DNA of 64,000 bases. It comes from Porphyridium purpureum. Lineage: Eukaryota > Rhodophyta > Bangiophyceae > Porphyridiales > Porphyridiaceae. Position numbers and translations under genes: made by a program. This document shows, piece by piece, positions 40,016 to 49,488 of this stretch (its first letter is position 1; each line of letters begins with the position of its first letter). The stretch covers positions 310,001 through 374,000 of the forward strand of contig VRMN01000007.1 in assembly GCA_008690995.1 (NCBI GenBank), written 5' to 3'. The notes below the pieces were generated by a model. That model was given only the letters and a program-made list of their open reading frames with translations, was not told the origin of the DNA and made no database searches.

Positions 40016-40426
40016 ATGCCGGTCCCGCCTTTCACTCGGGAGACGGCCCTGCAAAAGGTGAAGGCGGCAGACGCAGCATGGAACTCACGCGATCCGGCGA
40101 CTGTGGCGCGCGCATACAGCGTAGACAGCGTCTGGCGAAATCGGACAGAGATCTTTCGCGGAAGGACCGAAATCGAGGCGTTTCTGACGCGCAAGTGGTG
40201 CAAGGAGACCGAGTATGTCTTAGAGAAGAATCTGTGGGCGTTCAGTGAGAACCGAATCGGCGTCCGATTCGAGTACGAATGGAAAGATGTCGCAGCTAAC
40301 CAGTGGTATCGCACGCACGGAAACGAGCTTTGGGAGTTTGACGAGCGCGGATATATGCGCTGGCGTGACATGAGCGCCAACGATTTCCCCATCCACGAGT
40401 CTGAGCGTCGACTAGCTCGCGCTTGA
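40016..40426 (+). CDS. DUF1348 protein, SnoaL/NTF2-like fold
   Basis: 136 aa. Matches the DUF1348 family over its whole length: PPFTRETALQKVKAADAAWNSRDP, then SVWRNRTEIFRGRTEIEAFL with RKW, then a GVRFEYEW strand and the final ELWEFDERGYMRWRDMSANDFPI. These are small cone-shaped alpha+beta proteins common in bacteria and present in plants and fungi; no activity is established. The ATG at 40016 gives exactly the family's N-terminus, though the frame is open far upstream. It is divergent from the ankyrin gene at 39652. Bacterial origin by transfer is possible, since most relatives are bacterial. Confidence 0.85.
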   Translation: MPVPPFTRETALQKVKAADAAWNSRDPATVARAYSVDSVWRNRTEIFRGRTEIEAFLTRKWCKETEYVLEKNLWAFSENRIGVRFEYEWKDVAANQWYRTHGNELWEFDERGYMRWRDMSANDFPIHESERRLARA

Positions 40427-41254
40427 CTCCACCATCCTTGTATGACCGCCACTGCCTGCGAAAAGGTCCACCTTTCCATCCAGATATTCACGAACGAGAG
40501 TGAAGGCAAACCTGCGGGCTGGGTTGCGCAGGCCTCTTGCACTGCTCCATGTCCGCGCGTACTAATTTCCACGGTCTTTCGCGCACAACCACCGTCACAT
40601 AAAAAGATCGCCGGCCTGGATAGGCCCGGTCGTCCTTGGGATATGCTGTGCCGCTAATTCGGAGAATTTGCCTGCTATTTGGCCGCGGCGATGTTCGTGC
40701 CCTACCATCGCCGAACGCGCGCTCGGGGCTTGACTTGCACGCATCGGACCTTGAAAACTTTTCTCGGGCAAACCATTCGGCGCGAAACGGGCGGGTCGAC
40801 GATTTTCGTTGTGTCAGAACGCGTACACGTGTACACCGTGCGACACACCAAAGCTAACCCACGGCCTTGCGTCTGACTAGGACTTACGAATGGGCCGTCG
40901 CCGCTAGCCAAACTTGGCAGACAACATGAAGAGAACGGGCGCGAGAGGCGCGGCGACGGGAGCGGTGGCAGCGAGATGGTGTCGGCAAATTTACATTTGG
41001 CCTTCTTGTAAAGTTGGAACCGGAGTTCCAGGGATCCGCTCCCTCATACGAGCCTGGCGGTGGACACAGTACGGGTCGGGACCCTTGCTGTGCACCAGGA
41101 ACGGAGCGGGGCACTGATTCCCATAGTCTACGCTCACAGAAAAGGAAAAAAGGCCGTGTTCCAAAGAGTCAGGTGCTCGGGCTCTTTGGCACGCATCACA
41201 GATATCTATCGCGAAAGGCGGGCGAAGGGAGCGACGCGTGAGCGCGACGGCGCG
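40427..41254. other. intergenic, unique flank of the ankyrin array
   Basis: About 830 bp with no gene recognised. The conserved leader shared by all five array genes starts near 41255. At the position where the other four genes have CATAAAAG or TATAAAAAA (220 bp before the ATG), this first gene reads GCGAAAGG (41211-41218), so its core promoter differs. Confidence 0.55.
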
Positions 41255-42502
41255 AGTCGCGTGGGGCAGCTGCTGTGACGCAAACTTCGAAAGAGATACG
41301 GGGAGAGATTGTGTAGGAGCCGCGAAGGGAGAGGGACGGAGCGTTAGGCGTAGAGCAGCGGGTGATAGAATACATTTTTGGTATCATCAGAATCTGCGGG
41401 CCTGGCTGTGAGGGTCGGGATCGAACGGAGATGGAGCTTTCTGGGGCAGGGGCGGACATGGATCTCTGCATCGGACGTCCTGTGGACTCTGAGAGGGAAA
41501 TTGGTGGTGACGCCTCGGCGGCGAGATCGGGACGTATAGATCAGTCGGAGCAAGCGGCCATTGGTCTTGTGGCCGAGGTGCCTCTGACGCATGCTGCACG
41601 CCATGAACACGAGGCTCGTGTTCCACTGCTGATTGCGCGCGGTGCAGAGAGGGGCATGACAGATTCTAGTTGCTGCACTGCCTTAAGTGCCGCCGCAGCA
41701 GCCGGGCACGAAGCATGCGTCCGTGCTCTCTTTAACTGTGGTAGGCATGTGTCGGTCGATGACAAGAACTCGGCCGTCCTGATTGCTGCGGCCAACGGCC
41801 ATCAAGCATGTATCCTTGCGCTGATCCGGCACGGTGCGAACAGCAAAGCGGCAGACCGGGACGGACAAACAGCCATGATGAAGGCAGCGGCTGCATCGAA
41901 CGGATTGGCGTGTGTCAAGACCTTGACAGAGTTTGGCGGGTTGGTGCATGCGAGCGACAATAGAGGTATGACAGCTTTTCTGCATGCCGCGCGGGCCGGC
42001 AACGTGGAGGTGATGGCGTTTCTTATGACGAAAGAGGCAAACAAGGATGCTGAGGACTTGTCGGGAAACACGGCATTGATTCTGGCAGCTGACGGTGGCC
42101 ACGAGGCGAGCGTGCGCTTTCTTATCGAAAACGGTGCGGATGTGAATGCCGAGAATGCCTGTGGCCGCACTGCCCTGATGAACACGGTTGCAAGGGGTCA
42201 TTTGAAATGCCTACGAGTGTTGCGAGAGTACGGCGCCGCGGTCAATTTGTCTGACAGCGGCTGCGAAACAGCGCTGATGATGGCAGCCATGAAGGGCCAC
42301 GAGGGTTGTCTCCGCGCGCTTCTCAGTGCTGGGGCTGACTTGGACGCACAAGACGAGCACGGATGCACGGCTTTGATGAAAGCAGCAACGCACGGCCATG
42401 AAGCATGTGCACACGTCCTCGCCGCAAGTGGTGCTGCGGTAAAAGTATCCTGCAGAAGCAGCGAAACAGCGCTGATGATGGCTGCGGAAGCAGGCCACGA
42501 GG
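41255..42502 (+). repeat. 1,248-bp tract shared with the fifth array gene
   Basis: By eye without difference from 57025-58272 (offset 15,770 bp): leader, N-terminus and first nine repeats. Sequences differ just outside both ends (GCG versus GCA before it; GGCATG versus GGTTTG after it). The pattern of a gene-conversion tract or recent segmental copy. Confidence 0.8.
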
Positions 42503-44016
42503 CATGTCTCCGCACCCTTATCAGTGCTGGTGCTAACTTGGACGCACAAAACAAGCACGGATGCACGGCTTTGATGAAAGCTGCGAAGAGCGGCCATGAA
42601 TCATGCGTCCGCGTCCTCGCCGCAAGCGGTGCTGCGATAAAAATTTGCTGCAGAAGCAGTCAAACAGCTCTGATGATGGCCGCAGAGATGGGCCACGAGG
42701 GTTGTCTCCGCGCGCTTATCAGTGCTGGGGCTGACTTGGACGCACAAGACTCCCGCGGACGCACGGCTTTGATGAAAGCTGCCGAGTATGGCCATGAGTC
42801 ATGCGTGCGCATCCTCGTCGAAAACGGCGCCGCGGTCAATTCATCCGACAGAAGGAGCGAAACGGCTCTGATGATGGCTGCGGAGACTGGCCACGAGGCT
42901 TGTCTGCGCAGCCTTATCAGTGCTGGGGCTGACTTGAACGCACGAGACTTCACGGGTCTCACGCCTTTGATGAAGGCTGCAACGCATGGCCATGAGACAT
43001 GCGTTCGCGTGCTCACAGAGAGCGGCGCTGCTGTCCATTTGTCTGCCAGATCCTACAAAACAGCTCTAATCATGGCTGCCGAAGCAGGCCACGAGCCTTC
43101 TCTCCGCACCCTTATCAGCGCTGGGTCTGACCTGGACGCCCGAGACTACCACGGGCGCACGGCTTTGATGAAAGCTGCGAGGCACGGCCATGAATTATGC
43201 GTGCGCGTCCTGACTGGTAGCGGTGCCGCGCTCAATTTATCGGAGAGAAGCGGCGAAACAGCTATGACGCTGGCTGCGGAGAAGGGCCACGAGACTTGTA
43301 TGCGCACTCTTATCAGTGCTGGGGCTGACTTGGATGCCCGAGACTCACGCGGGTGCACGGCCTTGATGAGGGCCACCAAGTCTGGCAATGAATCATGTGT
43401 ACGCGTCCTCGCCCAGAACGTCGCCCTCGTAAACGCAAGGGATGAAAGAGGATGGACTGCTTGCATGTATGGTGCGTCGAACTCCTTTGACAGCTGCGTA
43501 CGTGTTTTACTGACTCGCGGCGCAGATCCGCGCATCGCGGATCCTCGGGGAGAGAATGCGTTGCACTTGCTGGCACGAAATCTGCTCTTTTCCAGACAGA
43601 AGTTGAGCCGAGACCGGCCTTGCCTGAAGAGTGCAATGCTTCTGATCCGTCACGGGGTGCCGGTCGACGAGCCTCAAGGGCGTGGCATGACGCCTCTGGA
43701 TCTGTTGACTTCCACGCATGCGTTTGGTGTCGGTTCCGAACGCTCGCGTGCAAAGCGTGATCCAAATTGGGCGCTTGTTGATCTTTTCCAGCTCTTTGTG
43801 CTGCGAGGAGCAGACATCAATCGGCACACAAACGACGCCGTGGGACGGACGGCGCTGATGAAGCTGCTGACGATGTTTGAAACCCAACCAGGCCTCCATT
43901 TTGGTCGGCGTGTGGCGGCGTGTATAGAAAGTGCAATGGTCGTGCATTCTGAAGGTCTGAGCACAGCGCACATCACTCGGCTATTGGTTGGACCTCGGCA
44001 GCTCGAGCAGCCATGA
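41431..44016 (+). CDS. ankyrin-repeat array gene A
   Basis: 861 aa from the ATG at 41431; the frame is open 23 codons upstream with no ATG. A polar cap (1-35, MELSGAGADMDL) is followed by about 20 ankyrin units of 33 residues. Units alternate between two kinds, TALMKAAxxGHExCVRVLxxSGAAV and TALMMAAExGHExCLRxLISAGADLDAxD, giving a 66-residue double repeat. Near the C-terminus comes the shared end domain: GWTACMYGASNSFDSC, ALHLLARNLLF, a Cys/Leu-rich AMLLIRHGVPVDEP, GMTPLDLL, LFQLFVLRGADINRH and a final HSEGLSTAHI segment. No signal peptide or membrane helix: a soluble protein-binding scaffold of unknown partner. The first half is shared without visible difference with gene E. Confidence 0.92.
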   Translation: MELSGAGADMDLCIGRPVDSEREIGGDASAARSGRIDQSEQAAIGLVAEVPLTHAARHEHEARVPLLIARGAERGMTDSSCCTALSAAAAAGHEACVRALFNCGRHVSVDDKNSAVLIAAANGHQACILALIRHGANSKAADRDGQTAMMKAAAASNGLACVKTLTEFGGLVHASDNRGMTAFLHAARAGNVEVMAFLMTKEANKDAEDLSGNTALILAADGGHEASVRFLIENGADVNAENACGRTALMNTVARGHLKCLRVLREYGAAVNLSDSGCETALMMAAMKGHEGCLRALLSAGADLDAQDEHGCTALMKAATHGHEACAHVLAASGAAVKVSCRSSETALMMAAEAGHEACLRTLISAGANLDAQNKHGCTALMKAAKSGHESCVRVLAASGAAIKICCRSSQTALMMAAEMGHEGCLRALISAGADLDAQDSRGRTALMKAAEYGHESCVRILVENGAAVNSSDRRSETALMMAAETGHEACLRSLISAGADLNARDFTGLTPLMKAATHGHETCVRVLTESGAAVHLSARSYKTALIMAAEAGHEPSLRTLISAGSDLDARDYHGRTALMKAARHGHELCVRVLTGSGAALNLSERSGETAMTLAAEKGHETCMRTLISAGADLDARDSRGCTALMRATKSGNESCVRVLAQNVALVNARDERGWTACMYGASNSFDSCVRVLLTRGADPRIADPRGENALHLLARNLLFSRQKLSRDRPCLKSAMLLIRHGVPVDEPQGRGMTPLDLLTSTHAFGVGSERSRAKRDPNWALVDLFQLFVLRGADINRHTNDAVGRTALMKLLTMFETQPGLHFGRRVAACIESAMVVHSEGLSTAHITRLLVGPRQLEQP

Positions 44017-44280
44017 TACTGCTCTGCTCTACTCTGCTCTTGCTCTTTCTCTCTCTGGATACACACATACCCGCTCCTGCACCGTACTGCGCATGAATTG
44101 AAAGATTTCCGCTGCCGGAATCAGCTGTATAACCACAAACGCTCGATTCCCTTCAATCCCAAACAAGACAAAAGCTGCTTTCCTTGCCTTCCGACGATCA
44201 GACGCGTGCCCCACGGCGTTCGACCGTCCCGCGCTCTCTCTTCTCATTGAGTCGGCTCGCGACGCACTGGCACTCTCCCG

Positions 44281-44297
44281 ACCGATTCCGTATCGGT
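44281..44297 (+). other. conserved spacer hairpin
   Basis: ACCGAT-tccgt-ATCGGT, 6-bp stem. The same stem recurs with a changed loop (tcctc) at 53008-53024 and 56864-56880. It lies 260-480 bp after the stop codons; a 3'-end processing or regulatory role is only a guess. Confidence 0.5.
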
Positions 44298-44549
44298 TCG
44301 ATTCATTTGAAAGTAATCCCAACATCTGCATCCACACGCATTCGACGTGAAGCTGTCACAACACACCGGCTTCTCGAGGCCTGTGCCCCGGAGAGACCTT
44401 CAAGAGCGCAGTGGAGAGGCTGTCTGCCCGGGGTAGACTCGCCACCACGAGCAAGTAATCATCTAACCGAGAGATTGCCAAAAAGGCTACCGGCCGATCC
44501 TTCAAACAATTTCTCAAAGTCTTATACTCATTCTACGCTCAACTCATCT

Positions 44550-44553
<4 letters not shown>

Positions 44554-44634
<81 letters not shown>
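44554..44634. repeat. (CT)n microsatellite
   Basis: About 40 uninterrupted CT units in the A-B spacer; absent from the other spacers. Confidence 0.97.
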
Positions 44635-44639
<5 letters not shown>

Positions 44640-44940
44640 AGCGTGCGACGCCTATCGTCGCCTTCATACACCGCGCTGTCGTGGGAACACCTGCACCCAA
44701 GACGGACGCACAGTCGGGCAAGACACAGAAACTACGGAAGTTGGCCCTGTTGCGTGGACTCACGCCCACAAGCGACACCGATTGAGTTGGGTCACTGCTA
44801 GTGCAGCAAGTCTGCGGACGTTCTTCCATGACTGGGTATATATCGAGGCACGCGTTGCCACCGTTGTCAGCTGGTACACGGTTCCAGAGTGAGAAACAGC
44901 GGTTTCGACGGGAAATCGGCTGGTAGACTGTTTCTGTCGT

Positions 44941-44968
44941 CACGTGTGGCTGCCGTTGAGCATAAAAG
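44941..44968 (+). promoter_or_regulatory. core promoter of array gene B
   Basis: CACGTG (44941-44946, E/G-box) followed by CATAAAAG (44961-44968), 220 bp before the ATG at 45181. The same pair with the same spacing stands before genes D and E. Confidence 0.6.
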
Positions 44969-45180
44969 CGGGCGAGAGAGGCGAAAGACGAGTGGCACGG
45001 CGCGAGTCGCGTGGGGCAGCTGCTGTGACGCAAACTTTGAAAGAGATACGGGGAGAGACTGTGTAGGAGCCGCGAAGGGAGAGGGACGGAGCGTTAGGCG
45101 TAGAGCAGCGGGTGATAGAATACATTTTTGGTATCATCAAAACCTGCGGGCCCGGCTGTGAGTGTCGGGATCGAACGGAG

Positions 45181-48100
45181 ATGGAGCTTTCTGGGGCAGG
45201 GGCGGACATGGATCTCTGCATCGGACGTCCTGCGGACTCTGAGAGGGAAATTGGAGGTGACGCCTCGGCGGCGAGATCGGGTGATGCGGATCAGTCGGAG
45301 CCAGCGGCCTTTTGTGTCGTCACTGAGATGTCACTGACGCATGCTGCGCGCCATGAACACGAATCTCGTGTTCCACGGCTGACTGCGCGCGGTGCAGAGA
45401 GGGGCATGACAGATTCTATTTGCCGCAATGCCTTACGTGCCGCCGCAGAAGCGGGGCACGAAGCATGCGTCCGTGCTCTCTTTAATTGTGGTGCGCATGT
45501 GCCGGTCGATGAAAAGAACTCGGCCGTCCTGGTTGCTGCGGCCAAGGGCCATCAAGCGTGTACCCTTGCACTGATCCGGCACGGTGCGAACAGCAACGCG
45601 GCAGACCGGGACGGACAAACAGTCATGATGAAGGCAGCCGCTGCGCCGAACGGTTTGGCGTGTGTCAAGACCTTGACAGAGTTTGGCGGGTTGGTGCATG
45701 CGAGCGACGAAATAGGTATGACAGCTTTTCTGCATGCCGCGCGGGCCGGCAACGTGGAGGTGATGGAGTTTCTTATGACGAAAGAGGCAAACAAGGATGC
45801 TGAGGACTTGTCGGGGAACACGGCATTGATTCTGGCAGCTGACGGTGGTCACGAGGCGAGCGTGCGCTTTCTGATCGAAAACGGTGCGGATTTAAATGCA
45901 GTGAATGCGTGTGGTCGCACTGCCCTGATGAACACGATTGCAAGGGGCCATGTTCAGTGCTTACAAGTGTTGCTGGAGTATGGCGCCGCTGTCGATTTGT
46001 ATGACCGAACCAGGGGATCAGCTCTGATGGTGGCTGCGGAGCTGGGCCACGAGGCTTTTCTCCGCACACTTATCAACGCTGGGTCTGACCTGGACGCGCG
46101 AGACTCCCGCGGGCGCACGGCTTCGATGAACGCGTCCGAGTCTGGCCACGAATTTTGTGGTCGCGTACACACCATGTACGGCGCTGCGGTAAATTTACCC
46201 AACAGAATAATTGAAACAGATCGAATGATCGCCGCGGAGATAGGTCCCGAGGCTCGTCTCAGCAGCCGTATCAGTGCTAGCTCTGGCGTAGAGGTCCAAG
46301 GCTCCCTCGGGGTCACGGCTTTGATGAAAGCTGCGTTGCATGGCCATGAGTCATGCGTACGCATCCTTACCGCAAGCGGCGCTGCAGTCAACTTTTTCGA
46401 CAGGAGCAGGAGAACAGCGCTGATGATGGCTGCGGAAATGGGCCATGAGCAGTGTCTGCTCATTCTCATCAGTGCTGGGTCTGACCTACATGCCCGAGAC
46501 TCCCGCGGGCGAACGGCTTTGGTGAAGGCTGCCGAGTCTGGGCACGAATCATGCGTACGCGTGCTCAGTGCAGGTGTCACAGGAGCCAATTTGCCCCAGA
46601 GTATTGGAAGAGCAGCGTTAATGAAGGCTGCGGGGACGGGCGACGATGCTCGTCTCCGCACCCTGATCAGCTCTGGGTCTGACGCGGACGCCCGAGGCTC
46701 CCGCGGGCGCACGGCTTTGATGGAAGCTGCCGAGTCTGGCAATGAATCATGCGTACGCATGCTCACCAAAAGCGGCGCCGCGGTCAATCTGTCGGACAGT
46801 AGCGGGAGAACAGCGCTAATTATGGCTACGGAGCAGCACCACACGACGTGTGCTCGTGCCCTTATCAGTGCTGGGTCTGACATGGATGCACGAGACTCCC
46901 GCGGGCGCACGGCTTTGATGGAAGCTGCCGAGTCTGGCAATGAATTATGCGTACGCATGCTTACCAAAAGCGGCGCCGCGGTCAATCTGTCGGACAATAG
47001 CGGGAGAACAGCGCTAATTATGGCTGCGGAGCAGGACCGCACGGCGTGTGTTCGTGCCCTTATCAGTGCTGGGTCTGACATGGATGCACAAGACTCCCGT
47101 GGGCACACGGCTTTGATGAAGGCTGCCGAGTCTGGTCACGAATCATGCGTGCGGGTCCTGACCACAAGCGGCGCGGCGGTCAATTTATCCCACTTGAGCG
47201 GAAAGAGAGCGCTGATGATGGCTGCGGAGATGGGCCACGAGGGTTGTCTGCTTAATCTCATTAATGCTGGGTCTGATTTGGACGCCCGAGGCTCCCGCGG
47301 GCTCACGGCTTTGATGGAGGCTGCCGAGTATGGGCACGATTCTTGTGTTCGCGTCCTCACCACGTACGGTGCAGCCGTAAATTTACACGACAGAATTATG
47401 AGATCAGCTCTGATGATGGCTGCGGAGATGGGCCACGAGCCTTGTCTTCGCACCCTGATCAGCGCTGGGTCTGACCTGGACGCCCGAGACTCCCGCGGGC
47501 GCGCGGCTTTGATGAAGGCTGCCGCATCTGGCCACGATTCTTGTGCACACCTCCTGATTGCAAGCGGTGCCGCGGTCAACTTATCTGACAATAGTAGTGA
47601 AACAGCGTTGATGCTGGCCGCGGAGATGAGCCGCGATGCTTGTGTCCGCATCCTGATCAGTGCTGGGGCTGACTTGGATGCCCGAGACTCACGCGGATGC
47701 ACCGCCTTGATGAAGGCTGCCGAGCGCGGCAACGAATCATGTGTACGCGTCCTCGTCCGGAACGGCGCCTTTGTGAACGCAAGGGATGAAAGAGGATGGA
47801 CTGCTTGCATGTATGGTGCGTCGAACTCCTTTGACAGCTGCTTACGTGTTTTACTGACTCGCGGCGCAGATCCGCGCATCGTGGATCCTCGGGGAGAGAA
47901 CGCACTACATTTGCTGGCGCGAAACCTGCTCTATTCCGAACATAATCTCGGTCGAAATTGGTCTTGCCTGAAGAGTGCAATGCTTCTGATCCGTCACGGG
48001 GTGCCGGTCGACGAGCCTCAAGAGCGCGGCATGACACCTCTGGATCTGTTGGTCTCCACGCCTGCATACGGTACCGCTTCCGAACGCTGGCGCGTACATC

Positions 48101-48360
48101 CTGGAGCAGATTGTGCGCTTGTTGATCTTTTCCAGCTCCTTGCGCTGCATGGTGCAAACATCAACCGACACGCAAACGACGCCGTGGAGCGGACGGCGCT
48201 GATGAAGCTGCTGACGATGTTCGAAACCCAACCAGGCCTCCATTTTGGTCAGCATGTGGCGGCGGATAGAGAAAGCGTAATGCTCGTGCATTCTGAAGGT
48301 CTGAGCACAGCGCACATCAAGCGGCTATTAGTTAGACCTAGGCAGCACGAGCAGCCCTAA
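45181..48360 (+). CDS. ankyrin-repeat array gene B
   Basis: 1,059 aa, the longest of the array, from the ATG at 45181. Same cap, double-repeat body and end domain as gene A. Its N-terminus (SGDADQSEPA, FCVVTEMSLTHA) is of the type shared with gene C, unlike A, D and E. About 26 ankyrin units. Two stretches are eroded relative to the consensus: around residues 310-375 (RTASMNASESGHEFC, RMIAAEIGPEARL) and around 450-500 (GVTGANLPQSIG, GTGDDARL). Two neighbouring double units around 500-620 are nearly the same as each other (SGNESCVRMLTKSGAAVN, SAGSDMDARD), a recent internal duplication. Downstream DNA resembles that after gene E. Soluble, partner unknown. Confidence 0.92.
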   Translation: MELSGAGADMDLCIGRPADSEREIGGDASAARSGDADQSEPAAFCVVTEMSLTHAARHEHESRVPRLTARGAERGMTDSICRNALRAAAEAGHEACVRALFNCGAHVPVDEKNSAVLVAAAKGHQACTLALIRHGANSNAADRDGQTVMMKAAAAPNGLACVKTLTEFGGLVHASDEIGMTAFLHAARAGNVEVMEFLMTKEANKDAEDLSGNTALILAADGGHEASVRFLIENGADLNAVNACGRTALMNTIARGHVQCLQVLLEYGAAVDLYDRTRGSALMVAAELGHEAFLRTLINAGSDLDARDSRGRTASMNASESGHEFCGRVHTMYGAAVNLPNRIIETDRMIAAEIGPEARLSSRISASSGVEVQGSLGVTALMKAALHGHESCVRILTASGAAVNFFDRSRRTALMMAAEMGHEQCLLILISAGSDLHARDSRGRTALVKAAESGHESCVRVLSAGVTGANLPQSIGRAALMKAAGTGDDARLRTLISSGSDADARGSRGRTALMEAAESGNESCVRMLTKSGAAVNLSDSSGRTALIMATEQHHTTCARALISAGSDMDARDSRGRTALMEAAESGNELCVRMLTKSGAAVNLSDNSGRTALIMAAEQDRTACVRALISAGSDMDAQDSRGHTALMKAAESGHESCVRVLTTSGAAVNLSHLSGKRALMMAAEMGHEGCLLNLINAGSDLDARGSRGLTALMEAAEYGHDSCVRVLTTYGAAVNLHDRIMRSALMMAAEMGHEPCLRTLISAGSDLDARDSRGRAALMKAAASGHDSCAHLLIASGAAVNLSDNSSETALMLAAEMSRDACVRILISAGADLDARDSRGCTALMKAAERGNESCVRVLVRNGAFVNARDERGWTACMYGASNSFDSCLRVLLTRGADPRIVDPRGENALHLLARNLLYSEHNLGRNWSCLKSAMLLIRHGVPVDEPQERGMTPLDLLVSTPAYGTASERWRVHPGADCALVDLFQLLALHGANINRHANDAVERTALMKLLTMFETQPGLHFGQHVAADRESVMLVHSEGLSTAHIKRLLVRPRQHEQP

Positions 48361-49488
48361 TCTTTTTCATCTCTTTTCCGGGGAAGTACGCGCAGGCACA
48401 CGTGCACATCTGTCTTGTGTTTTTCAGTTCCATGCAGCCTGTCAGCGGCTCTGTTAGTGACCCAAAGACACGCCGCGCGCCGTTGGACGCGAGATCCAGA
48501 AGTGGTCAGCTGATGTTGGGCGCGATTCGGCGCTACTGGCACAACGTGTCACGGTTTGCGCGTTGCCCATGTGGCGGCGCATAGTTTGCGAGGCCATCAT
48601 CCTCCGCAACGTGACGTTCTGTTATGATACTTGTCACCGCGCAGGAGACTCACGGCTTCTATCCAGAGTCCAGGCCCGAGAGGTTGGCAGCTAAGCTGTC
48701 CACCTTGAACTCCTCCTCTCCACGCTCCACAACACTGAAGATTACACACCAACAAATTTCATCAAATCTCATCGACTTGGTTCTTCACCTTTTCCAAGCC
48801 TGCCTCTTTGACTTCTTCAACCCTGTTGGCAGTCCCGGCGCAACATTCGCACACACTTGGGGAGACGGGGCAAACCCGGAGAGAAAAACCCAGTAACAGA
48901 GCCGAGAGCTTGGCACGTTCTCCCGACACGCACTCAGGTGCGCAGTACGTGCTCTCGAAGACATGCCACGTCCCTGGTGCAACTCCCGCGACACCGCAAG
49001 GACAATGTGGCTCCCGCCAAGACGCCACAGAGAAAATACGAGGATTCTTGATCTCACGTTTATTCCACACAACTTTATCAGCTCTGTCCTTCGTCCATAG
49101 CTCGTCATCTTCTTCGCTCGTCGTGTGCAGCGACGATGCCGTCGCTGGTAGACATGTCGCGTTAGTTGCGACATCGTTCGAGAGCCAGTCGCGCGATTGG
49201 CTTCGCAAGGATTCTGACGAAATCGGTTGGTCGGCGGTGTTCGACCTTATGCGCGACTGCCACTGAATATAAAAAACGGGTGACTGAAGCCGTACTTGAG
49301 CGCGACGGCGCCAGTCGCCTGTGGCAGCTGCTGCGACGCCTACTTTGAAAGAGATACGGGGAGAGACTGTGTAGGAGCCGCGAAGGGAGAGGGAAGGAGC
49401 GTAAGGCATAGAGCAGCGGGTGATAGAATACATTTTTGGTATCATCAGAATCTGCGGGCCTGGCTGTGAGGGTCGGGATCGAACGGAG
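48361..49488. other. spacer between array genes B and C
   Basis: About 1.13 kb. The first ~100 bp match the DNA after gene E (GGAAGTACGC, CACATCTGTC, GCCTGTC-GCGGC). The middle holds frames such as 48808-49266 (+) without a recognisable family. The last ~220 bp are the shared array promoter/leader, with TATA at 49268. Confidence 0.6.
49268..49276 (+). promoter_or_regulatory. TATA box of array gene C
   Basis: TATAAAAAA, 221 bp before the ATG at 49489, the same place as CATAAAAG in genes B, D and E. The CACGTG box seen in those genes is missing here. Confidence 0.6.

Larger units (their letters stand above)
44017..45180. other. spacer between array genes A and B
   Basis: About 1.16 kb. The first 320 bp are homologous to the spacers after genes C and D (words GCTCTGCTCT, AAACGCTCG, GACAAAAGC, CACTCTCCCGACCGATTCC), including the hairpin at 44281-44297. 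Then comes a long (CT)n run, unique DNA, and from about 44900 the promoter and leader shared with genes D and E. No gene. Confidence 0.7.

Noticed and set aside
41362-41430. Upstream extension of the array frames (IEYIFGII...)
   Set aside because: Begins at GTG without an ATG, and gene B has replacement changes in it that look unconstrained; taken as leader.
44554-44634. CRISPR-like or satellite array in the ankyrin spacers
   Set aside because: The repeats are plain dinucleotide microsatellites; there is no spacer-repeat alternation anywhere in the window.
45954-47879. Long minus-strand frames opposite the ankyrin genes
   Set aside because: They mirror the codon bias and repeats of the plus-strand ankyrin frames, recur in every copy, and have Cys/Ser/Arg-rich sequence without domains.
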